From positions 1 to 18,080 of the forward strand of contig DAIQOP010000053.1 of assembly GCA_036787815.1 (NCBI GenBank): a stretch of 18,080 bases of DNA. Direction: 5' to 3'. The position numbers were made by a program, and so were the translations under genes. Positions 13,079 through 18,080 of the stretch are shown here, piece after piece. Numbering within the stretch: position 1 is the stretch's first letter; each line of letters opens with the position of its first letter. Under the pieces are notes generated by a model, which had not been told where the DNA came from, searched no databases, and worked only from the letters and a program-made list of their open reading frames with translations. The DNA is from DATBAK01 sp036787815 (lineage in GTDB: Bacteria > Actinomycetota > Acidimicrobiia > IMCC26256 > PALSA-610).

Positions 13079-14257
13079 TCAGTGCACGACGTGCACCTTC
13101 AACGTGACGGTTCTCGCGTCTCTCTTGACGAAGATCGAGAAGCCGGTGGACGACGGGTCGCGCGCGTCGCGTGCGAGGTCCTCGGCGGTCGCGACGCGTG
13201 CGCGCCCGACCCGGACGACGATGTCGTCGGCGAGCAGACCCGCATCCGCGGCCGGCGAGTGGGGCACCACGGCGGCGACCAACGCTCCGCTCTCGACGGG
13301 AAACCCGTAATCGCGAGCGAGCGCCGGCGTGACGTCGATCGCCTCGACACCGAGCGCGTCGGCGGGAGCGCGGCCGGACTCGATCCGCAGGATCGCAGCA
13401 CGGACGCGCGCGATCTCGATGGCGAAGCCGGGCGCTCGATCACCGTCGGCGGCGGTGGTGGCGATACCGACGACGGCACCATTCGCGTCGACCACCGGTC
13501 CGCCGGCGTACCCGGCACCGAGTCCGTTGGTGATCTCGAGGAGGTTCCCGAGCCGTGCCGGCCCGGCGGTCACCGTCGCCGCCGCGGTCGGCATCGCCAC
13601 CGTGCGGTGCCGGGCCGCGACGACCCCTGTCGCCACGGTCGGGCCGCCGGGAAGCGCGAGCGCGTCGCCGAGCGCGACCACGCCGTCGCCGACGCGCAGC
13701 CGATCGGAGCCGACGAGCGGCGCGGTCGGAAGGCCGCGGGCCGCCACCTTGAGGAGCGCGATTCCCAGCGCCGCGTCGCGACCGATCACGGTGGCCGGCA
13801 ACGTGCGGCCGTCGCTCAGCCTCACCGTGATCGGCGCCGGGCCGGCGGCGAGCGCGGAGGTGGTGAGGATCGTGCCGTCGGCCCGGATCACGACGCCGGT
13901 GCCCTGGCCGGCCGACGGCGACGTGGCGAACAGCTGGTCGACGCGGGGCGGGCGGCGACCGATCGCTACGACTGCCGGGGCGACGGCCGCGGCGACGCCC
14001 CCGGCGTCGGTGGTCGCGAGGTGCACGGCGTTGCCGGCGGTCGACCCCGACGCCGTCGACGTGGAGGTGGTGTGGAGGGCGACCACCGCTCCGGCGGCCG
14101 CGCCGCTCACCGCGGCGACGATCGCGACGGCGACCATCCGCAGCGCCGGCGAGCGGACCACGCGCGGTGGGCCCGGCGGCTCGTCGTGGCGCGCGACATG
14201 CGTTGCGGCCGACGATTCGCGCAGCTCCTGGGACACGGTCACGTCATGCGCGTCCAC
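13079..14257 (-). CDS. Membrane-anchored HtrA/DegP-like PDZ protein lacking the catalytic triad (pseudoprotease)
   Basis: The 392-residue protein has a cytoplasmic N-terminus of about 40 residues, one transmembrane helix (41-62), a flexible Thr/Ser linker, a trypsin-like HtrA domain (about 88-290) and one PDZ domain (about 300-392). The HtrA framework is clear: GTGVVIRADGTILT, ITVRLSDGRTLPATVIGRD, LRVGDGVVALGDAL, AGGPVVDANGAVVGIATTA, PGFAIEIARV. However, every catalytic position is changed: histidine is A135 (TTSALAAG where TNNHVV is normal), aspartate is G165 (ALGIALLKV for TDLAVLKV), and serine is A251 (GAGYAGGP for NPGNSGGP). It should therefore not cut proteins but may bind them. GTG 14257 is the longest start; GTG 14242 is also possible. 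It converges on the histidine-kinase gene, recalling mycobacterial mprAB-pepD. Confidence 0.88.
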   Translation of the reverse strand: MDAHDVTVSQELRESSAATHVARHDEPPGPPRVVRSPALRMVAVAIVAAVSGAAAGAVVALHTTSTSTASGSTAGNAVHLATTDAGGVAAAVAPAVVAIGRRPPRVDQLFATSPSAGQGTGVVIRADGTILTTSALAAGPAPITVRLSDGRTLPATVIGRDAALGIALLKVAARGLPTAPLVGSDRLRVGDGVVALGDALALPGGPTVATGVVAARHRTVAMPTAAATVTAGPARLGNLLEITNGLGAGYAGGPVVDANGAVVGIATTAADGDRAPGFAIEIARVRAAILRIESGRAPADALGVEAIDVTPALARDYGFPVESGALVAAVVPHSPAADAGLLADDIVVRVGRARVATAEDLARDARDPSSTGFSIFVKRDARTVTLKVHVVH

Positions 14258-14314
14258 CCCGGTGGCCCGGCGCGGGGAGCTTCACCTCCTCGAGAATCAA
14301 GGGTGCGCCCCGCC

Positions 14315-14333
14315 CAATGAACGAACGGTGAGA
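14315..14333 (-). promoter_or_regulatory. Possible response-regulator site upstream of the HtrA-like gene
   Basis: On the minus strand this reads TCTCACCGTTCGTTCATTG, which keeps TCTCA and, 11 bp on, a TTCAT in register with TCTCATCCGGTTCTCATCG in the response-regulator promoter. It lies in the 112-bp region between the divergent HtrA-like and DUF4234-like genes. The second half-site is degenerate. Confidence 0.35.
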
Positions 14334-14356
14334 GGCAGCTCACGCCCGGCACTGCC

Positions 14357-14362
14357 TATGCT
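14357..14362 (+). promoter_or_regulatory. -10 element for a leaderless DUF4234-like transcript
   Basis: TATGCT is followed by seven bases and GTG 14370. The context CTCGG...CGTGACCCA is shared with the promoter and start of the gene at 15632, which supports a common architecture. Confidence 0.5.
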
Positions 14363-14369
14363 CGGACTC

Positions 14370-15062
14370 GTGACCCAACCGCCGATCCCAGCGCCGTGGG
14401 GAGCACCGCCCGCCTCGGAACGCCTGCGCGTCGCGTGGCAGCAACGCCACGAGAGCGACTACATCTTCGAGTTCGCGACCGCGTTCGGCTGGTTGCTGCT
14501 CACCTGCGGGGTCTACGGCTACTACATCTTGTTCCAGCTGATGCGGCGATCGCGCGACCACAACCGTCGGCGCGTCGAGCTGCTCGACGCGGCCACCACG
14601 TTCGGGTGGGAGCGGGCCCAGGCACAGGGAGTGAGCGAGGAGCTGCGGCCCACGTTCCAGCGGATCGCCGATCGCATGGGCGTCCTGCACCGGCTGACGA
14701 CCGAGTTCCGCGACCCGGCACTCTGGGTCGTGCTGTCGGTCGTCTCCAGCGGCATCGCGCAGTACGTCGGTTGGGTCTTCATCGACGGCGACCTCGTGAA
14801 GCACGACGAAGCCGAACACGCGATCGAGGCGGATCTCGCGGCGATCTACGCGCGCCTCGGCCAGCCGATCACACCGACCGATACGCCGCCGAAGTCGGGG
14901 CACAACATCGTCGGGAGGCTCGTGGCCACGGTCGCGTCCCTCGGCCTCTATTCGATCTGGTGGATGCGCGACCTCATGAACGAAGGCAACGCGCACTTCG
15001 AGCACAACTGGAAGTTCGAGGACGACCTCGCGCGCGCGTCGCAAGCGCTGCTGGCGGCCTGA
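14370..15062 (+). CDS. DUF4234-like membrane protein
   Basis: The 230-residue protein has two similar membrane parts: FGWLLLTCGVYGYYILFQLMRRSRDHNRRR near the N-terminus and LVATVASLGLYSIWWMRDLMNEGNAHFEHNW near the C-terminus. Each has a hydrophobic helix followed by a charged, Arg/His-rich stretch, the pattern I associate with DUF4234. A third hydrophobic segment (DPALWVVLSVVSSGIAQYVGWVF) lies between them. No catalytic residue pattern is seen and the function is unknown. GTG 14370 is preferred because TATGCT lies 7 nt upstream, giving a leaderless start; an in-frame ATG at 14358 overlaps that box and is the alternative. The SRPBCC gene begins one base after its stop, so the two are one operon. 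Confidence 0.75.
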   Translation: MTQPPIPAPWGAPPASERLRVAWQQRHESDYIFEFATAFGWLLLTCGVYGYYILFQLMRRSRDHNRRRVELLDAATTFGWERAQAQGVSEELRPTFQRIADRMGVLHRLTTEFRDPALWVVLSVVSSGIAQYVGWVFIDGDLVKHDEAEHAIEADLAAIYARLGQPITPTDTPPKSGHNIVGRLVATVASLGLYSIWWMRDLMNEGNAHFEHNWKFEDDLARASQALLAA

Positions 15063-15063
15063 C

Positions 15064-15564
15064 GTGCAGCGCCACGAGTACTCGGTCGACGTGAACGCGT
15101 CGCCACCCGACGTGTGGGAGGTCTTCTGGTACCGCGGCCCCGACCGGCCGCAGTCGAAGATCGGGCGCATCGACATCCTGCATCCGGGTGACGCCGTCGG
15201 AGAAGGACTCGTTCGCCATTGCGAGTTCCCCGTTCCGAAGTGGCTCTTGTCGGGCGGGCGCGGGCAGTCGTGGGAGTGGCTCACCGAGGTGAACCCGTAC
15301 GAGTCGTGGCGGTACGACGCGGTCGGCAAACCACTGTGGTCGCGAGCCGAAGGGCACACGCGCCTCGAGGATCTCGGCGACGGCCGCACGCGCATCCACT
15401 TCAGCGAGACGTACGAGGCGTTCAACCCGATCATGCGCGTGTTGCTCGAACGGGCGGTGCATTCCCGGATCTCACGCGACAACGACAGCATCCTCGCCGC
15501 CATCGAGGGTGGAGTGCGCTGGCACCGGCGCCGTAAAGAGCGAGAAGGTCAACCCGAGGCGTGA
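15064..15564 (+). CDS. SRPBCC (START/polyketide-cyclase-like) superfamily protein
   Basis: The 166-residue soluble protein has the helix-grip pattern of SRPBCC proteins: an N-terminal strand EYSVDVNASPPDVWEVFWY, central strands around GEGLVRHCEF and EVNPYESWRYDAVG, a strand pair TRLEDLGDGRTRIHFSETYE, and a long C-terminal helix (NPIMRVLLERAVHSRISRDNDSILAAIEGG). Such proteins bind hydrophobic ligands in a deep pocket, and the ligand cannot be told from sequence. The GTG at 15064 is one base after the stop of the membrane-protein gene, implying coupled translation. A FadD19-like acyl-CoA synthetase follows with its own promoter, so a lipid or sterol ligand is possible but unproven. Confidence 0.82.
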   Translation: MQRHEYSVDVNASPPDVWEVFWYRGPDRPQSKIGRIDILHPGDAVGEGLVRHCEFPVPKWLLSGGRGQSWEWLTEVNPYESWRYDAVGKPLWSRAEGHTRLEDLGDGRTRIHFSETYEAFNPIMRVLLERAVHSRISRDNDSILAAIEGGVRWHRRRKEREGQPEA

Positions 15565-15617
15565 TCCCCGGCCGGCCTTCGGCGCGGCGCCGTGCGATCC
15601 GGCGACGACCGAACACC

Positions 15618-15623
15618 TAGCCT
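15618..15623 (+). promoter_or_regulatory. -10 element for a leaderless acyl-CoA synthetase transcript
   Basis: TAGCCT is followed by eight bases (CGGCGCCC) and GTG 15632. There is no Shine-Dalgarno. The -35 region shows no clear consensus. Confidence 0.5.
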
Positions 15624-15631
15624 CGGCGCCC

Positions 15632-17266
15632 GTGACCCAGGAATCGTTCGCTCAGGCGTGGTCGACCGTCGCCGATCTCGCGCCGGAACGACTCGCCATC
15701 GTGTGCGGTGAGCGCCGTCTGACGTTCGGCGACTTCGAGCGCCGCGCACGCGCGCTCGCCCACGCCCTGCACGCCGACGGTCTCCGCCCGGGAGACAAGG
15801 TCGCGATCGAGTTGGTGAACTCGCCCGAGTACCTCGAGACGTTCTTCGCGGCGCAGCTCCTCGGATGCGTGCCGGTCAACGTGAACTACCGGTACGTCGA
15901 GGACGAGCTCGCGTACCTGCTCGACAACTCCGACGCCGCGGCGATCGTGTACCACGACGAGTTCGCGAGCACCGTCGCGCACGCGATCACCGCGCGCGCC
16001 ACCCGGAGCCCGATCGCGCGCTACGAGGTTCGCCATGCCGGCGACCCCGGCGGTGGCGTGTGTGACCCCGAGGTCCGCGACTATGCGGCCGTGGTCGCGA
16101 CCGACGCGCCCGCGAGCTGGGAGCCACCGCACGCGCCGGGCGGTGACGACCTCGTCTTCATCTACACCGGAGGCACGACCGGAGCGCCGAAGGCGGTCAT
16201 GTGGCGCAGCGGCGACCTCGCGCTCGCGTTGTGGCAGATGGCCCGGCCCGGGAGTGAGCCGCCACCGGCGCGGGTCACGATCGAACGCGGTCGGTCCGCA
16301 GCCACGGTCCTGCCCGCGTGCCCGCTCATGCACGGAACCGGGCTCTTCATCGCGCTCTCGACGCTCTCCGGAGGCGGCACGGTCGTGCTGATCGACACGC
16401 CCCGCCTCGACGCGACCGCGGTGTGGGACGCGGTCGAACGAGAATCCGTGCGCGTGCTCACGATCGTCGGCGACGCGTTCGCGCGCCCGCTCCTCCAGGC
16501 GCTCGAACAGGAACCCGAGCGCTGGAACCTGCGCGGCCTGTCGGCGATCACGTCGTCGGGTGTCACGTGGAGCCCCGAGACCAAGCGCGGGTTGCTCGAG
16601 CACCTCCCGGGAATCACGCTGATCGATTCGCTCGGGGCGTCGGAAGGGCTCATGACCCGCAACGAGGCACGCAGCGCAGCCGAAGTGCGGCCGGCGGGGT
16701 TCGCCGCGAGCGACCGCCTCGTGGTCGTCGCCGACGACGGCACGCTCTGCCGACCCGGAGACGATCGCGTCGGCATGCTCGGAGTCGGCGGCCCGATCCC
16801 GCTCGGCTACTTCAAGGATCCCGAGAAGACGGCCGCGACGTTTCGCGAGGTTGGCGGCCGTCGCTATTCGATTCCGGGCGACTACGCCCGCATCGAGCCC
16901 GACGGCATCGTCACGCTGCTCGGACGCGGCAGCGCGTGCATCAACACCGGTGGGGAGAAGGTGTACCCCGAAGAGGTCGAGCTGGTGCTGCGCTCGCATC
17001 CGTCGGTCTTCGACTGTGTGGTCGTCGGGGTCCCCGACGACCGATGGGGCGAGATGATCGTCGCGCTCGTCCAACCGAGCGACGACGCGCGCAGCCACGG
17101 CACGTTCGACGACGACGCGCTCGCCGCGCACTGCCGGGCACGGATCGCGGCGTACAAGTGCCCGAAGCGCTTCGTCGCCCTCGATTCCCTCGAGCGTTCA
17201 CCGGCCGGGAAGGCCGACTACACCCGGCTCCGACGCCGAGCGGCCGAGGCGCTCACCGCGAGCTGA
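15632..17266 (+). CDS. Acyl-CoA synthetase, FadD19-like AMP-forming ligase
   Basis: The 544-residue enzyme activates a carboxylic acid with ATP to the acyl-AMP and then the CoA thioester. Motifs: P-loop A3 TGGTTGAPKAVM (179-190), PLMHGTG (231-237), A5 DSLGASEG (332-339), A7 GDYAR (416-420), A8 GRGSACINTGGEKVYPEEVE (431-450) and the C-terminal catalytic lysine in SPAGKADYTRL. The segments VNVNYRYVEDELAYLLDNSD and IPGDYARIEPDGIVTLLGRGS match, from memory, the mycobacterial FadD19 group that activates sterol side-chain acids, better than general fatty-acyl ligases. The substrate is not proven, and no other sterol-catabolism gene is present. GTG 15632 begins a normal N-terminus and has TAGCCT 8 nt upstream; longer frames overlap the SRPBCC gene. 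Confidence 0.9.
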   Translation: MTQESFAQAWSTVADLAPERLAIVCGERRLTFGDFERRARALAHALHADGLRPGDKVAIELVNSPEYLETFFAAQLLGCVPVNVNYRYVEDELAYLLDNSDAAAIVYHDEFASTVAHAITARATRSPIARYEVRHAGDPGGGVCDPEVRDYAAVVATDAPASWEPPHAPGGDDLVFIYTGGTTGAPKAVMWRSGDLALALWQMARPGSEPPPARVTIERGRSAATVLPACPLMHGTGLFIALSTLSGGGTVVLIDTPRLDATAVWDAVERESVRVLTIVGDAFARPLLQALEQEPERWNLRGLSAITSSGVTWSPETKRGLLEHLPGITLIDSLGASEGLMTRNEARSAAEVRPAGFAASDRLVVVADDGTLCRPGDDRVGMLGVGGPIPLGYFKDPEKTAATFREVGGRRYSIPGDYARIEPDGIVTLLGRGSACINTGGEKVYPEEVELVLRSHPSVFDCVVVGVPDDRWGEMIVALVQPSDDARSHGTFDDDALAAHCRARIAAYKCPKRFVALDSLERSPAGKADYTRLRRRAAEALTAS

Positions 17267-17304
17267 CAGACTCTGCAACGCACCTGAGCCGAGAGAGACC
17301 TCAC

Positions 17305-17655
17305 ATGACCACCGCCGACGCACCCGTTCCCGAGGTCGGCCCCGAGGCGGGCCGCGAGCTCGTCGACGCCGGAGCCACGCTCCTCGACGTGCGCGAGCCC
17401 AACGAATGGCATGCCGGCCACGCGCCCGATGCGCAGTTCATCCCGCTCGGGGAGGTCGCGGCGCGTACGGGCGAGATCGCGAGTGACCGCCGCGTCGTCG
17501 TGATCTGCCGAGCCGGTGGGCGCTCGGAGCGTGCCGCCCGGTTCCTGATCGCCCGGGGCTTCGACGCCGTCAACCTCGCCGGCGGCATGCGGGCGTGGGC
17601 GGCGAGCGGTCTCACCGTCACGACCGACGACGGCTCGCCCGGCACCGTGATCTGA
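17305..17655 (+). CDS. Single-domain rhodanese (sulfurtransferase)
   Basis: The 116-residue protein is one complete rhodanese domain. It has LLDVREPNEWHAGHAPDAQFIPLGE (CH2A-type start), the active-site loop C68-R-A-G-G-R-S with the persulfide-forming cysteine, and the closing NLAGGMRAWAASGLTV. Such proteins move sulfane sulfur or detoxify thiosulfate or cyanide in the cytoplasm. The ATG at 17305 has GAGAG about 10 nt upstream. Its tail TTDDGSPGTVI resembles the start of the repeat in the next gene. A second rhodanese follows in the same frame after a single stop, so the pair probably arose by duplication. Confidence 0.92.
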   Translation: MTTADAPVPEVGPEAGRELVDAGATLLDVREPNEWHAGHAPDAQFIPLGEVAARTGEIASDRRVVVICRAGGRSERAARFLIARGFDAVNLAGGMRAWAASGLTVTTDDGSPGTVI

Positions 17656-17667
17656 CCGGGGTCACCG

Positions 17668-18080
17668 TTGCTCTTCCGCCGTCAGCCCGTTCCCATCGTC
17701 TCGCTCGGGACCGGCACGACGCTGCTCGCCAAGGACGTGCTCCTCGACGTGCGCGACGAGGCGGAGTTCCTCGAAGGCCACGTGCCCGACGCCTGGTTCT
17801 GTCCGGTGGCCGAGCTCGAGTCGATCCGCTGGGACCTGCCGATGAACCTCCGCATCGTGTGCCTCTCGCGCACCGGCGACCGTGGCCACGCCGCGACCGA
17901 CCAACTGCGCCAGTGGGGCTTCAACGCCGCCAACCTCGAAGGCGGCATGCTGGCCTGGCGCGACGACGGCCGCCCCATCGTCCGCGAAGACGGCACACCC
18001 GGCCAAGTGCGCCCATCGACACCGAGCGACGACGGCCGCCCCATCGTCCGCGAAGACGGCACACCCGGCCAAGTGCGCCC
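17668..18080 (+). CDS. Second rhodanese-like protein, active-site Cys replaced by Ser, 3' end cut off
   Basis: The frame is open from the stop of the first rhodanese to the window end. TTG 17668, 12 bp after that stop, is the only plausible start that keeps the whole domain, which is why simple ATG/GTG searches miss it. The domain shows VLLDVRDEAEFLEGHVPDA and NLEGGMLAWRDDGRPIV, so homology to its neighbour is clear. Aligned on the conserved end, the catalytic loop reads S67-R-T-G-D-R-G instead of C-R-A-G-G-R-S; a cysteine (C65) lies two residues earlier. Normal sulfurtransferase chemistry is unlikely. After the domain a 22-residue unit beginning DDGRPIVREDGTPGQV occurs twice and runs off the window, so the full length is unknown. 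Confidence 0.72.
   Translation, partial: MLFRRQPVPIVSLGTGTTLLAKDVLLDVRDEAEFLEGHVPDAWFCPVAELESIRWDLPMNLRIVCLSRTGDRGHAATDQLRQWGFNAANLEGGMLAWRDDGRPIVREDGTPGQVRPSTPSDDGRPIVREDGTPGQVR
17960..18080 (+). repeat. Two in-frame tandem repeats (period 66 bp) at the window end
   Basis: The 55-bp stretch 17960-18014 recurs without a mismatch at 18026-18080, with 11 bp (18015-18025) between. The period is 66 bp, or 22 codons, in frame with the second rhodanese. The second copy stops exactly at the last base of the window, so the number of copies is not known. Confidence 0.95.

Noticed and set aside
13079..14257. Calling this gene an active HtrA serine protease
   Set aside because: All three catalytic positions are substituted (A135, G165, A251), although the fold motifs remain.
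17662..18072. Minus-strand frame with an internal repeat opposite the second rhodanese
   Set aside because: Its repeat is the antisense of the 66-bp coding repeat, and the plus strand encodes a recognisable rhodanese domain.
1..18080. tRNA, rRNA, insertion sequences, phage or defence genes
   Set aside because: None was recognised on either strand; there is no transposase, integrase, nuclease or toxin-like product, and composition is even throughout.

Overview
The window is GC-rich, densely coded DNA of an actinobacterial type. It has many GTG starts, several promoters that place TANNNT directly in front of a start codon, an SdhB of the Corynebacterium kind, a CBS/MetB pair like that of Mycobacterium, and a FadD19-like ligase. 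An uncultured Actinomycetota genome fits, possibly Acidimicrobiia; that finer placement is inference. A 55-bp exact repeat that stops at the last base suggests the right edge is also an assembly-contig end.

Layout. 1-1702: end of a succinate dehydrogenase operon (3' end of sdhA, a tandemly duplicated 76-bp spacer, sdhB, and a small zinc-ribbon protein). 1703-2516: two short secreted paralogues, the second much shorter. 2542-5117 (minus): cystathionine beta-synthase followed by a cystathionine gamma-synthase/lyase, overlapping by ATGA, which together form a transsulfuration operon. 5118-5278: divergent control region with two inverted repeats. 5279-10657: sugar ABC transporter operon (ATPase, lipoprotein binding protein, two permeases, and a small membrane protein), with ATGA overlaps at the last two junctions and strong hairpins on both sides of the binding-protein gene. 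10686-12889: OmpR-type response regulator and histidine kinase, with a direct repeat over the regulator promoter. 12890-13078: highly structured convergent intergenic region. 13079-14257 (minus): membrane-anchored HtrA/PDZ protein in which all three catalytic positions are replaced. 14370-15564: DUF4234-like membrane protein and SRPBCC protein. 15632-17266: FadD19-like acyl-CoA synthetase. 17305-18080: two rhodanese-domain proteins in tandem. The second lacks the catalytic cysteine and ends in a 22-residue repeat that runs off the window.

Main points for follow-up: (i) the HtrA-like pseudoprotease beside a two-component system, as a divergent counterpart of the mycobacterial MprAB-PepD arrangement; (ii) five promoter/start pairs that predict leaderless mRNAs; (iii) the active/inactive rhodanese pair; (iv) the folded, non-coding convergent region at 12905-13062; (v) the duplicated spacer in front of sdhB. 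Everything here was read by eye from sequence. Family names rest on recalled motifs, not on searches.
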